NCBI GenBank assembly: GCA_022449545.1
Contig: JAKUPN010000001.1
Coordinates: 309,843-373,842, forward strand
DNA: 64,000 bases
Source: Alphaproteobacteria bacterium
Lineage (GTDB): Bacteria > Pseudomonadota > Alphaproteobacteria > UBA6615
Direction: 5' to 3'
A program made the position numbers and the translations under genes. Shown here piece by piece: positions 1-9,770 of the stretch. How positions within the stretch are numbered: position 1 is the first letter of the stretch; each line of letters starts with the position of its first letter. A model generated the notes under the pieces. That model worked only from the letters and a program-made list of their open reading frames with translations. It was not told the origin of the DNA and did no database searches.

Positions 1-3000
1 CTAGAAAATGAACTCCTTCTAAGAACTGAAGCTAATCAAAAGAGAGCTTCAAATCCGTATTCCAGTGCCTGGGTATCGGCTTCGGCTGGGTCAGGTAAAA
101 CAAAAGTATTAACTGACAGAGTGCTAAATCTATTATTAAACGGTGTGGAACCAGAAAAAATCCTTTGCTTAACCTTCACTAGAGCTGCAGCAGCAGAGAT
201 GGCTCAAAGGATAAATAATGAGCTTGGGCACTGGGCCATAAGTGATGACGAAGAATTAAGAATCCAACTAGACTCGATCTCTAGTAAAAGGTTTGGGCCA
301 ACCCAATTTAAACTAGCACGTAGCTTATTAGCACGAGTACTTGATACACCCGGTGGCTTAAAAATCATGACTATACATGGATTTTGTCAATCAATCCTTC
401 AGCGTTTTCCTATTGAATCAGGTGTCCCACCAAATTTTTCTGTTATTGACGACAATGATTCCAAAGATCTCTTAAGGGAAGTCTTGCTAGAATTAATGAC
501 AAAAGATTATCCTGAGGATAGTTCATTGGGGCTCGCAATTTTTTTTATTGCAAGCAGGATTCATGAAACTAGTTTCATAGATTTGATGTCCGAGTTAACA
601 GACAATCGTGTCAAAATAGAGGAACATATAAAGAAATATGGCAGTGTTGAATCTCTCCTAAAGGAAACAAAAAGAACATTAGGACTCAATCCAGGTGACA
701 CTCCAGAAACAATTCTTACAGAAGCCTGCAAAGACAAAAAAATCAATCGTGACGGCCTAACAAGGGCAATTTCTATTCTTTCTGAAGGAAAACCTACTGA
801 TCGAGACCGAGCATCGAAGATAAAAAAGTGGATTGACGATCCTGAAAATAGAAAACAAGTTTTTAACGATTATAAAAATGCATATTTAACTAAAAATAAT
901 AATATTCGTGTAACTTTAATAACTCAGGGAGCCCTTTCAGAAGACCCTATAATTATTAATGTTTTAAATGAAGAAGCTGCCAGAGTTCAGAAAGTCTGTC
1001 GAAAAATTAAAAGCGCAAATATTGCTAGTTCGACATCAGCAATTGTGCGTGTCGCTGAAGCTATTATTGATTCGTATTCACGTAATAAAAGCATTAGAGG
1101 AATGTTAGATTATGATGACTTGATAGTAAAAACTCGAGAATTACTTGATACAGAAGGAAATGCTTCTTGGGTATTATACAAACTTGATGGTGGAATAGAT
1201 CACATACTTATTGACGAAGCTCAAGACACTAATCCGGATCAATGGCGAGTTATCGCGGCAATCACGGATGAATTTTTTACTGGCTTTAGCTCAAGAGATG
1301 AGAAGCTAGAAAATACCATTTTGCCTAAACGCAGCATATTTGCTGTTGGGGATACTAAACAGTCGATTTACAGTTTTTTAGGAGCAAAACCCGAAGCATT
1401 TGAAAAAATGCGAGAATATTTTCAAAAAAATGCTGAGGATTCCAAATATGACTGGGGTAATATTCAAATTGATGTCTCCTTTCGTTCAACGAGCCCTATA
1501 CTAAAAGTTGTAGACGAAGTATTTAGTCAAGAACTTGCCAAAAATGGGGTCGTTGGGGACAAAACGACATTAAAGCATTATCCTGTAAGGGCAGGTTCTT
1601 CAGGAACTGTGGAGCTCTGGTCTCTCATAAAATCTGAAGGCCTCTCTTCACCAGAGCACTGGAAACCACCTTTAGAAAGAGTTTCTTATTCAGATGGTAG
1701 AGAACGTTTGGCAGGACTGGTCGCCAGAAGAATAGCTTCATGGTTAAATGATGATGAGCTTTTAATTAGCCAAAATCGACCTATAGAACCTTCAGACATC
1801 TTGGTTTTAGTTCAAAGGCGTGGCCGCTTTGTAAATACTTTGGTGCGATCTCTCAAAAATTTAGGAGTTCCAGTTGCTGGCCTTGATAGAATGATACTCA
1901 CTGAACAAATGGCAGTAATGGATCTTATAGCGATCGGTCAGTTTTTACTACTTCCTAAGGATGATCTTACATTAGCTACAGTTTTAAAAGGACCTCTAAT
2001 AGGATTAAAGGAAGATGAACTCTTTCATTTAGCTTACTTGCGTAAAGAGAGTCTGTGGGAAGAATTAAAATGTAAACAAAATAATAACCCATCCTATACC
2101 AGAGCCTTTACCTACCTATCGGATCTGTTGGATCAAGCAAATAATCTGCTTCCCTACGAGTTGTATTCAAGAGTTTTGAACCAAGGTGGACGAAAGCTTA
2201 TACTTTCCCAATTGGGCCCTGAAGCAGCTGACCCGATAGATGAGTTTTTATCTTTGTGTCTTGATTTTGAGAAAAATAACACACCCAGCCTGCAATCATT
2301 TATAGATTGGATCAATGCCGGAAAAGCGGAAGTAAAACGTGATCTAGACCAAGGAAATGACACCGTAAGAATAATGACGGTTCATGGAGCTAAAGGTTTA
2401 CAAGCACCTATTGTTATTCTACCTGACACTGTGCAAGTTCCGACTAGTTCTTCGGGTCTTCTTTGGTCTGAAGATAACAACACATTTTTATGGGCTCCAA
2501 AGGCCGAGGATAGAGATGAAATTTCTGATCAAGCGGTTGAGTATGCAAAAAGATCACAATCTGGTGAATATAGGCGTTTATTATATGTGGCAATGACAAG
2601 GGCGAGAGATCGTCTCTATGTGTGTGGATGGGAACGACCTAGACGCGAAGCACAAAAAGATTGTTGGTATAAATTAATTTTTGAGGCAATGAAGATCATC
2701 GGAAGAGAGACTACAAGTGAATTCTTAGAAAATGACTCGGAAATAATCGATTCAAAAATTCTACATATTTCGTCTCCTCAAGATGTTAAACCTGGTGCTA
2801 GTCCAGAAAGGTTAGAGGGTTTGGTTTTCAGACCTTTACCAGCTTGGTCATACTCCAACCCATCGCCAGAAGCTAGAAGCACACAGTATCGAACACCCTC
2901 AGCAGTGGGGCTTGACTTACCCGTTTCATCGCCTTTGGAAATTGAAGATGACATGAACAGATTTAAACGTGGGAAAATTATTCACCATCTTTTACAATGG

Positions 3001-3489
3001 TTACCAGACTTGCCTGTAAGTAGTCATATTACCCGAGTAGAAAAATATCTCTCCCTACCTTCATTTTCTCTATCCATTGATGAAAAACGTAAACTATCAG
3101 AAGAAATATTTAGTGTACTAAATAATAAGGTATTCTTTGATCTTTTTTCAGGGGATAGTCTGGCTGAAGTGCCCATTACAGGTAATATGGCTAGCCCGGA
3201 CGGAAATAAACAAGTAATAACCGGGCAAATAGACAGACTAGTTATCGATGAATATGTTCTCTCAATTATTGACTACAAAACAAATCGCCAAGTACCAAAT
3301 ACACCGGAAGAGACAGATTCAAAATATCTTATGCAGATGGGGGCTTATAGAAAGATTTTAAAAAACGTTTATCCAGAAAAGTCTATAAAGTGCTATCTAT
3401 TATGGACAAATGGCCCCCATTTAATGGAATTACCCGATGAGTTACTCGACGAGTATTTAGAAAATTGGATAGCTACAGATTTTGAATAA
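1..3489 (+). CDS. addA: Double-strand break repair helicase-nuclease AddA (5' end cut by window)
   Basis: AddA is the helicase-nuclease subunit that, with AddB, processes double-strand ends for RecA loading. The frame is open from base 1, so only the first few codons are missing. The visible 1162 residues begin with a Q-motif stretch (EANQKRAS) and Walker A (ASAGSGKT, about residues 27-34). UvrD-type helicase motifs follow: LIDEAQDT (Walker B), VGDTKQSIYSF, MTVHGAKGL and YVAMTRARDRLYV. The C-terminal RecB-family nuclease motif IDYKTNR follows GQIDRLV. The first in-frame ATG/GTG/TTG is a GTG at 121, downstream of Walker A, so the real start lies before the window. addB would be expected immediately upstream. 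trxA follows after about 100 nt, the usual alphaproteobacterial order. Confidence 0.96.
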   Translation, partial: LENELLLRTEANQKRASNPYSSAWVSASAGSGKTKVLTDRVLNLLLNGVEPEKILCLTFTRAAAAEMAQRINNELGHWAISDDEELRIQLDSISSKRFGPTQFKLARSLLARVLDTPGGLKIMTIHGFCQSILQRFPIESGVPPNFSVIDDNDSKDLLREVLLELMTKDYPEDSSLGLAIFFIASRIHETSFIDLMSELTDNRVKIEEHIKKYGSVESLLKETKRTLGLNPGDTPETILTEACKDKKINRDGLTRAISILSEGKPTDRDRASKIKKWIDDPENRKQVFNDYKNAYLTKNNNIRVTLITQGALSEDPIIINVLNEEAARVQKVCRKIKSANIASSTSAIVRVAEAIIDSYSRNKSIRGMLDYDDLIVKTRELLDTEGNASWVLYKLDGGIDHILIDEAQDTNPDQWRVIAAITDEFFTGFSSRDEKLENTILPKRSIFAVGDTKQSIYSFLGAKPEAFEKMREYFQKNAEDSKYDWGNIQIDVSFRSTSPILKVVDEVFSQELAKNGVVGDKTTLKHYPVRAGSSGTVELWSLIKSEGLSSPEHWKPPLERVSYSDGRERLAGLVARRIASWLNDDELLISQNRPIEPSDILVLVQRRGRFVNTLVRSLKNLGVPVAGLDRMILTEQMAVMDLIAIGQFLLLPKDDLTLATVLKGPLIGLKEDELFHLAYLRKESLWEELKCKQNNNPSYTRAFTYLSDLLDQANNLLPYELYSRVLNQGGRKLILSQLGPEAADPIDEFLSLCLDFEKNNTPSLQSFIDWINAGKAEVKRDLDQGNDTVRIMTVHGAKGLQAPIVILPDTVQVPTSSSGLLWSEDNNTFLWAPKAEDRDEISDQAVEYAKRSQSGEYRRLLYVAMTRARDRLYVCGWERPRREAQKDCWYKLIFEAMKIIGRETTSEFLENDSEIIDSKILHISSPQDVKPGASPERLEGLVFRPLPAWSYSNPSPEARSTQYRTPSAVGLDLPVSSPLEIEDDMNRFKRGKIIHHLLQWLPDLPVSSHITRVEKYLSLPSFSLSIDEKRKLSEEIFSVLNNKVFFDLFSGDSLAEVPITGNMASPDGNKQVITGQIDRLVIDEYVLSIIDYKTNRQVPNTPEETDSKYLMQMGAYRKILKNVYPEKSIKCYLLWTNGPHLMELPDELLDEYLENWIATDFE

Positions 3490-3593
3490 TTGTTAACATG
3501 ATGACTTGACCTATATTCTGGTCATATCTAGTTTCTTAGTTAGAAAAGAGTTATTAAAATCAGTTCCGAAAATCCCTTTACAAGGACAAAAAC

Positions 3594-3914
3594 ATGCCCA
3601 GCAAATCAATTTCAGATGACACATTTGAGACAGACGTTCTTCAATCAGAGAAACCGGTTCTAGTAGATTTTTGGGCCGAATGGTGCGGCCCATGCAAACA
3701 AATAGGTCCGAGCTTGGAAGAACTGTCGGATGACAAGGCTAATGAACTGATAGTCGCTAAAATTAATATAGACGAAAACCCAATGACTCCTTCCAAATAT
3801 GGGGTACGTGGAATTCCAACTCTTTTGCTATTTAAAGACGGTCAAGTTGCGTCAATGAAAGTTGGAAGTCTTCCTAAAAGTCAGATTTATGATTGGGTCG
3901 ATTCTATTCTTTAG
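3594..3914 (+). CDS. trxA: Thioredoxin
   Basis: This is a 106-residue cytosolic dithiol-disulfide oxidoreductase. The canonical active site WCGPCK has its cysteines at residues 31 and 34. The buried Asp (VDFWAEW) and the cis-proline loop (RGIPTLLLF) are present, and the length is standard for TrxA. The start is supported by a purine-rich SD-like stretch (aagga) about 8 nt upstream of the ATG. It is co-oriented with addA and converges with folC only 28 nt downstream; I see no clear terminator hairpin between them. It is likely the general electron donor for reductases, and is not specialised. Confidence 0.97.
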   Translation: MPSKSISDDTFETDVLQSEKPVLVDFWAEWCGPCKQIGPSLEELSDDKANELIVAKINIDENPMTPSKYGVRGIPTLLLFKDGQVASMKVGSLPKSQIYDWVDSIL

Positions 3915-3942
3915 AATAGTTCTTTAACCGCAGTAGGCATTA

Positions 3943-5256
3943 TCACTTAAGCTTAATAGGTGTATTAAGACCGATGATTCTGCCAACCAAAGAATGAGAA
4001 CCACATATTAATATTGTAGCTAAATGAGATTTCTTAGCCAGGTTGTATAGTGCCTCTTCTATAGAGGATTCAGACATAGCATTAATCCCCTCATCTCTTA
4101 AAAGAGCCAACAAATCATCAGGCGCATGACCACGGGGTTCATCAACCAATGGCACGGCGGTTAAGGAGGCTGCATACTTCACAAGTGGCTTAAGAAACAC
4201 TGCTGGGTTTTTATCTTCTAACATTCCAAAAAATATATGAAGTGGTTTTTTATGACCTAAATGTATTTCAGATAGAGAACCACTTAACGCTTTTCCAGCC
4301 GCTTCATTATGACCTGCATCTAGCCATACGTCCCAACCCTGAGGCAAACATTGCTTAAGAAGACCATCAGATAACAGCTCTAATCTACCCGACCAACTAG
4401 CATTAGAAATTCCAGAGATTATGTGTTTTTTATCTATTTGTATTTGTTCACACTGCTCCACACACGCAATCGCAGTCGCCGCATTAATCATTTGATGCGG
4501 CCCAACAAGGGACATTCTAGGTATTGTTATACTTAGCATTTTTGATTTGTACGAAAATCCATTTTGGACCCCCTCAAACTCATAATCTACACCGGCTTGA
4601 TAAATCTTTGCTCCAACCTCAATTCCTTGGCGTTCAATAACCTTCATAACCTCAGATGATTGGGGGGCTACAATAGACTTCGCTCCCCTTTTTTGAATCG
4701 CTGCCTTCTCACCAGCGATAGTAATAATATCCGATCCTAAAAAAAACTCATGGTCCATCGAAACCGGAGTTATTATCGTAGCCATGGGATTTTCAATTAC
4801 ATTTGTTGCATCAAAACGACCTCCAAGTCCTGTTTCTATCAGCACAATATCAGAATTAGTCCTTGATAAAGAAAGAAATGCTGCAGCTGTAAGAATTTCA
4901 AATTGAGTAATTAGCTCTCCGTTATTAATAACTTCGACTTCGTTGAAAATAGTACACAAATCACTTTCTGGTATAATATTTCCTTCCAAAACATAACGTT
5001 CATTAAAACCCACTAAATGAGGAGAGGTATAAGTACTCACAACTAATCCAGCAGCTTCATAAATTGACCTTAGAAATGCAATTGTTGACCCTTTTCCATT
5101 GGTCCCTGCAACATGAATAACATGAGGCAAGTCCTTATGAGGTGAATTTAGCTTATCAAGAAGTCTTACTATTCTTTCTAATGTCAGATCTATTCGCTCA
5201 GGATGATAACGATCAAATCTAGCAATAATTTTTTCCAGAGAGCTTTTAGAATCCAA
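3943..5256 (-). CDS. folC: Bifunctional folylpolyglutamate synthase / dihydrofolate synthase
   Basis: FolC adds L-glutamate to dihydropteroate and to reduced folates using ATP. The protein has 437 residues, normal for the Mur-ligase superfamily member. It shows the P-loop HVAGTNGKGST near residue 48, the ETGLGGRFDATNV segment, an SMDHEFFLG catalytic-His region and the LDAGHNEAAG motif of the C-terminal domain. It starts 8 nt after the accD stop, so the two are almost certainly co-transcribed (accD-folC, a widespread pairing). No anomalies were seen. Confidence 0.95.
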   Translation of the reverse strand: MDSKSSLEKIIARFDRYHPERIDLTLERIVRLLDKLNSPHKDLPHVIHVAGTNGKGSTIAFLRSIYEAAGLVVSTYTSPHLVGFNERYVLEGNIIPESDLCTIFNEVEVINNGELITQFEILTAAAFLSLSRTNSDIVLIETGLGGRFDATNVIENPMATIITPVSMDHEFFLGSDIITIAGEKAAIQKRGAKSIVAPQSSEVMKVIERQGIEVGAKIYQAGVDYEFEGVQNGFSYKSKMLSITIPRMSLVGPHQMINAATAIACVEQCEQIQIDKKHIISGISNASWSGRLELLSDGLLKQCLPQGWDVWLDAGHNEAAGKALSGSLSEIHLGHKKPLHIFFGMLEDKNPAVFLKPLVKYAASLTAVPLVDEPRGHAPDDLLALLRDEGINAMSESSIEEALYNLAKKSHLATILICGSHSLVGRIIGLNTPIKLK

Positions 5257-5264
5257 TGGCTTAT

Positions 5265-6215
5265 TTACCCAATTACTGTTTTGTCTTCATTTTCTAAATC
5301 AGAAAAGTTTGTTTCTGTCTCTTCATTTAATTTACTACTAAAATTATTCTTTTCTAAATCGTCGGGAGTTTTCTGGCGCAGTAAAGATATTACTCTTATT
5401 AAAGTGTCTCGAATCTCACGTCGTGCCACAACCATATCAATGAGTCCATGTTCAAGCATGCGCTCAGCACGTTGAAAATCTTCAGGTAACTCCTCTCTAA
5501 TCGTGTCTTCTATTACCCTTCTACCTGCAAATCCAACCAAGGCCCCCGGTTCAGCAATATGTATATCTCCAAGCATAGCAAACGATGCGGTTACCCCCCC
5601 CGTTGTAGGATTGGTAAGTAAAACAATATACGGCAGGCCGCTTTCTCTGACCTGCTCGACGGCGATGACGGTGCGGGGCATCTGGATTAAACTTAGCATA
5701 CCCTCTTGCATCCTTGCGCCTCCTGAGGCCGGTATAGTTATAAGCGCCGCTTTTTTTTCGTTAGCAATTCTAGCAGAAATGGTCAGCCCTTCACCCACTG
5801 CCTGCCCCATAGACCCGCCCATAAAATCAAAATCAAAAGCTGCGATTACTACTGGAAGACCACCCAGAAAACCGGTAGCAACAACTATAGCTTCCGATTC
5901 GTTTGACTTAGTTTGTGCTTCACGAAGACGATCGCTGTATCTTTTGGTGTCACGAAATTTGAGTGGATCTATAACTTTTTTTGGTATTTCAACCCTTTCA
6001 TATTCACTATCATCAAAAAGCATATCTAACCGTTGAGTAGCAGATATGCGCATCTGATGGTCACAGTGATGACAAACATAAAAGTTCTCTGATAACTCTC
6101 GATGAAATAGCATTTGATCGCAAGATGGACACCTACGCCATAAATTTTCTGGTACGTCCTTTTTGCCTACTAAAGCCTGTATTTTAGGTCGTACGAAGTC
6201 TGTTAGCCAGCTCAT
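5265..6215 (-). CDS. accD: Acetyl-CoA carboxylase carboxyltransferase subunit beta
   Basis: AccD transfers the carboxyl group from carboxybiotin to acetyl-CoA, the first step of fatty-acid synthesis, in complex with AccA. The 316-residue protein has the N-terminal zinc ribbon (C29-x2-C32 ... C48-x2-C51) and a carboxyltransferase core with SGGARMQEGMLSLIQM, NPTTGGVTASFAMLGD and GFAGRRVIEDT. The C-terminal tail after about residue 285 is acidic and variable. It lies 24 nt downstream of trpA and 8 nt upstream of folC, in the trpF-trpB-trpA-accD-folC order seen in many alphaproteobacteria. Confidence 0.97.
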   Translation of the reverse strand: MSWLTDFVRPKIQALVGKKDVPENLWRRCPSCDQMLFHRELSENFYVCHHCDHQMRISATQRLDMLFDDSEYERVEIPKKVIDPLKFRDTKRYSDRLREAQTKSNESEAIVVATGFLGGLPVVIAAFDFDFMGGSMGQAVGEGLTISARIANEKKAALITIPASGGARMQEGMLSLIQMPRTVIAVEQVRESGLPYIVLLTNPTTGGVTASFAMLGDIHIAEPGALVGFAGRRVIEDTIREELPEDFQRAERMLEHGLIDMVVARREIRDTLIRVISLLRQKTPDDLEKNNFSSKLNEETETNFSDLENEDKTVIG

Positions 6216-6239
6216 GTTTTATCTTCAATCCACTACATA

Positions 6240-7076
6240 TTATCTGGATTCACGAACACCCTTAGAAAGAGAACTAACAAATTCCAGTACAGTATCAACA
6301 AGGTTATCCGAGGGTGTACCTGTTTCATCAATATTGTCTTCTATAACCTTAACTATAGCTGAGCCCACAACAGCAGCATCAGCAGCACGAGAAACGATAG
6401 CTGCCTGTTCGGGGGTTTTGATACCAAAACCAACAGCAATGGGTAGTTCAGTGTATTTCTTTATGTTTTTAACTGCTGAATGCACTTCTTCACTACTGGC
6501 TGATTTACTACCGGTAACGCCAGCAATAGACACGTAATAAACAAACCCTGATGTATTATTAAGTACAGTTGAAATTCTGTTCTCATCAGTTGTAGGAGTC
6601 GCTAACCTTATAAAATGCAAACCTTTTTTCAGGGCCGGTAGACACAGTTCTTTATCTTCTTCCGGTGGTAAATCCACCACAATCAAACCATCAACACCAG
6701 AATTCTTCGCGTCTATCAAAAATTTTTCGTTGCCATATATGTATATTGGATTGTAATAGCCCATGAGAATAATCGGCGTTACATCATCTACTTTACGAAA
6801 CTCCCTAACCATTGATAAAGTTTGACGGAGATTTGCTCCCGCACTTTTTGCCCTGAGCCCAGCTGCCTGAATTGATGGTCCATCTGCCATAGGATCCGAA
6901 AACAAGACTCCTAGCTCAATAATATCAGCTCCAGCAGCGGGCAAACCCTTAAGTATATCCAGACTTAAATCTAATGTTGGGTCAGCGGCCATTATAAACG
7001 GAACAAAGGCTGCCCGCCCTTCCTTCTTAAGAAACTTAAACTTTTTTTCAATTCGTCCAGTTGTAACTTCATTCAT
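6240..7076 (-). CDS. trpA: Tryptophan synthase alpha chain
   Basis: The alpha subunit cleaves indole-3-glycerol phosphate to indole, which channels to TrpB. The 278-residue TIM barrel carries the catalytic Glu and Asp in [16 protein letters not shown]. The usual VPFSDP reads VLFSDP here, a small departure that leaves both acids intact. The phosphate-binding [10 protein letters not shown] and [10 protein letters not shown] segments are present. Its ATG overlaps the trpB stop by 4 nt, indicating translational coupling. accD follows 24 nt later. Confidence 0.97.
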   Translation of the reverse strand: MNEVTTGRIEKKFKFLKKEGRAAFVPFIMAADPTLDLSLDILKGLPAAGADIIELGVLFSDPMADGPSIQAAGLRAKSAGANLRQTLSMVREFRKVDDVTPIILMGYYNPIYIYGNEKFLIDAKNSGVDGLIVVDLPPEEDKELCLPALKKGLHFIRLATPTTDENRISTVLNNTSGFVYYVSIAGVTGSKSASSEEVHSAVKNIKKYTELPIAVGFGIKTPEQAAIVSRAADAAVVGSAIVKVIEDNIDETGTPSDNLVDTVLEFVSSLSKGVRESR

Positions 7077-8290
7077 ATTACCACTCCTAGTGAATCAGCT
7101 ACCGTAAAAACATCTTTATCTCCTCGCCCGCACATGTTTACTACCAAAATATGGTCACCTGGTAATTTTGGAGCGATACGACCCACATGAGATAAAGCAT
7201 GCGCTGGTTCTAAAGCAGGAATTATGCCCTCAAGGCGACTACAAAGTTTAAATGATTCTAAAGCCTCACTATCTTGAACAGAAACATAATTTACCCTTCC
7301 AACATCATGCAGCCATGAGTGTTCTGGTCCAATACCAGGATAATCTAAGCCGGCAGAAATAGAGTGTGCATCTAATATTTGACCATCATCATCTTGTAAT
7401 AAGTATGTGCGGTTTCCATGCAATACTCCGGGAACACCGCCATTTAATGACGCAGCATGCTTGCCTGTCTTAATTCCGTGTCCTGCTGCCTCCACACCAA
7501 TGAGATTAATGTCGGTTTCATCTAGAAAATCGTAAAACAAGCCAATAGCATTAGAGCCTCCGCCAATACAAGCCACCAAGGTATCAGGTAACCTTCCCTC
7601 ACTTTTTAAAATTTGTTCTCGGACTTCCTGCCCAATAATAGATTGAAAATCACGAACCATAGCTGGATAGGGATGGGGACCTGCAACTGTGCCAATCAAG
7701 TAATAGGTATTGTCGACTGAAGACACCCAGTCTCGCAGAGCTTCATTCATTGCATCCTTTAAAGTGGAAGTTCCACTTTTTACAGGAATAACCTCAGCAC
7801 CGAGTAATTTCATTCTAAAAACATTTGGAGCTTGTCTCTCAATGTCTTTAGCTCCCATGTAAATGACACATTCAAGTCCAAATAAAGCACAAACAGTGGC
7901 TGTAGCGACTCCATGTTGTCCCGCACCAGTTTCAGCAATAATTCTTTTTTTTCCCATGCGACGTGCTAGAAGAATCTGACCGATACAATTATTTATTTTA
8001 TGAGCACCGGTATGGTTTAATTCGTCTCTTTTAAAGTAGACTTTGGCTCCACCAAAGAACTCGGTCAAACGTGAAGCAAAATATAAAGGACTTGGCCTAC
8101 CAACATAGTGCTCCAAATAATATTTCAATTCGTTGGAAAATTCCGGATCTGACTTTGCTTGGGCATAAGATTCTTCAACCTGAAGTATTAAAGGCATTAG
8201 TGTTTCAGCAACGTAACGTCCGCCGAAAATTCCAAAGTGCCCTTCTTTATCAGGGACTGATTTGTATGAATTTGAGAATTTATTAGTCAT
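7073..8290 (-). CDS. trpB: Tryptophan synthase beta chain
   Basis: TrpB is the PLP enzyme that condenses indole and serine to tryptophan. The 405-residue protein is full length. The PLP-binding lysine lies in [14 protein letters not shown], the phosphate loop is [15 protein letters not shown], and the [12 protein letters not shown] segment is conserved (TrpB1 type, paired with TrpA). Its stop overlaps trpA by 4 nt. A 62-nt gap separates it from trpF upstream; I see no leader peptide rich in Trp and no attenuator there. Confidence 0.98.
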   Translation of the reverse strand: MTNKFSNSYKSVPDKEGHFGIFGGRYVAETLMPLILQVEESYAQAKSDPEFSNELKYYLEHYVGRPSPLYFASRLTEFFGGAKVYFKRDELNHTGAHKINNCIGQILLARRMGKKRIIAETGAGQHGVATATVCALFGLECVIYMGAKDIERQAPNVFRMKLLGAEVIPVKSGTSTLKDAMNEALRDWVSSVDNTYYLIGTVAGPHPYPAMVRDFQSIIGQEVREQILKSEGRLPDTLVACIGGGSNAIGLFYDFLDETDINLIGVEAAGHGIKTGKHAASLNGGVPGVLHGNRTYLLQDDDGQILDAHSISAGLDYPGIGPEHSWLHDVGRVNYVSVQDSEALESFKLCSRLEGIIPALEPAHALSHVGRIAPKLPGDHILVVNMCGRGDKDVFTVADSLGVVI

Positions 8291-8352
8291 AATAAGCTGT
8301 TTTATACATCAGCGTTAGCAAACATAACATAAGACAATTTAAAGAAATGTAA

Positions 8353-9000
8353 CTAAAGTTCTGAAACAACTTTTAAAAACCGTTCTATTTCCGCTGGATT
8401 CTTCTTATTCTGCCTTAATTCAACCCCAGATGAAACATCCACTGCATTGGCACCGGATTGCTTAACCGCATTTGATACGTTTTCAGTATTTAATCCTCCA
8501 GCTAACATCCACGGGACTGACAAATTTCTTCCCGCTAATAACGACCAATCAAAGCTAATATTATTTCCTCCTGGTAAAGCATTTTTTAATGATTTTGGGG
8601 CTTTAGCATCAAACATTAGCCAGTCAACAGAATCACTAAAAGTAGAAGCTTTTTCTATGTCATCTTCATTAGCTACCTTAATTGCCTTCATTATTGAGAC
8701 ATTATGGTTTCTTCGAATTTCACTGCACCTTTCAGGGCTTTCATCGCCATGTAACTGTAACAAATCAATCGGAACATATGTCAGTGTTTGAGCTAATATA
8801 TTATCATCAGGATCCACAAATAATCCTACTTTTTTCACGTTTCCAGGTACTATAGAAACTAAATGTCTTGCTAATTCTAGTTCAACATGCCGGGGGCTTG
8901 GTGAATAAAAAACGAGACCAACAAATGATGCTCCATGTAGGACTGCGCTTTTCATTGAGGTGGAATCTGTTATTCCACAAATTTTAGCAGACACGGTCAT
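8353..9000 (-). CDS. trpF: Phosphoribosylanthranilate isomerase
   Basis: TrpF converts phosphoribosylanthranilate to CdRP in tryptophan synthesis. It is a 215-residue TIM barrel with the diagnostic KICGIT start (catalytic Cys), the FVDPDD loop, LLQLHGDESPE, and the C-terminal phosphate-binding WMLAGGLNTENV and AVDVSSGVE motifs. Its start overlaps the pyrF stop by 4 nt, linking pyrimidine and tryptophan genes as in other alphaproteobacteria. trpB lies 62 nt downstream. Confidence 0.96.
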   Translation of the reverse strand: MTVSAKICGITDSTSMKSAVLHGASFVGLVFYSPSPRHVELELARHLVSIVPGNVKKVGLFVDPDDNILAQTLTYVPIDLLQLHGDESPERCSEIRRNHNVSIMKAIKVANEDDIEKASTFSDSVDWLMFDAKAPKSLKNALPGGNNISFDWSLLAGRNLSVPWMLAGGLNTENVSNAVKQSGANAVDVSSGVELRQNKKNPAEIERFLKVVSEL

Positions 9001-9716
9001 TGTCTTATATTTAACTCCTTAACTATTCTTTCTGCCGCTAAAGCTGGGCGCTCTGATCCAGTGATTGGCCTTCCAATTACTAAAATATCGGCGCCAAGTG
9101 TAAAAGCCTCTTCTGGTGTCATTACTCTTTTTTGATCCCCACTTGAAGCCCATCTTGGCCTAATTCCAGGAACTATTAGAAAGAAGTCGTTTCCACAAAC
9201 TTTTCGTAAGTGAGTAATCTCATTTGCTGAGCAAACAACGCCATCAAGTCCACATGATTTAGCTAATAGAGATAGACGTTCAACTTGACTTACAACAGGA
9301 GTATTTTGTCCTACCGTAACAAGATCATTTTCATCTAGACTGGTCAAAACAGTAACGGCCGCCATTAGCGGTGGACTATGTGTTTTATTTTTTGAAGACT
9401 TAACTGCAGCCTCCATCATAGCTTTACCTCCACTAGCATGGACATTAATTATCGATACACCAAGATCAACTACTTCACCAACTGCTTTAGAAACTGTATT
9501 TGGAATATCATGAAATTTGAGATCAAGAAAAACAGGAATACCTAATTCGATAACTTTTTTTAAACCCTCAGCGCCATTACTACTAAAAAACTCTAACCCG
9601 ACTTTAAATCCCCCAACTAAGGATCGAACTTCTTTTGCCAAAGCTAATGCCTGATCTAGATCACTAGTGTCAATCGCAACAAATATAGGGTTTTTATATT
9701 TCATCAAACTAATCAT
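8997..9716 (-). CDS. pyrF: Orotidine 5'-phosphate decarboxylase
   Basis: PyrF decarboxylates OMP to UMP. The 239-residue protein has the catalytic DLKFHDIPNTV motif (Asp-x-Lys-x-x-Asp) and the C-terminal phosphate gripper region VPGIRPRW, then VIGRPITGSERP. Two in-frame ATGs exist: the first at 9716 and another four codons on, just before KYKNPIFVAID, which matches the usual family start better. No convincing Shine-Dalgarno separates the two. It overlaps trpF by 4 nt and is probably the first gene of the pyrF-trpFBA-accD-folC run. Confidence 0.96.
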   Translation of the reverse strand: MISLMKYKNPIFVAIDTSDLDQALALAKEVRSLVGGFKVGLEFFSSNGAEGLKKVIELGIPVFLDLKFHDIPNTVSKAVGEVVDLGVSIINVHASGGKAMMEAAVKSSKNKTHSPPLMAAVTVLTSLDENDLVTVGQNTPVVSQVERLSLLAKSCGLDGVVCSANEITHLRKVCGNDFFLIVPGIRPRWASSGDQKRVMTPEEAFTLGADILVIGRPITGSERPALAAERIVKELNIRQ

Positions 9717-9770
9717 CCATTTTAAAAGAATTTATAACACCAATTTTTTACAAAGCGTCTTAAAGGGCCC

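Noticed and set aside
5503..6036. 177-residue plus-strand open frame opposite accD
   Set aside because: accD is certain on the other strand; the frame has no recognisable domain or ribosome-binding site.
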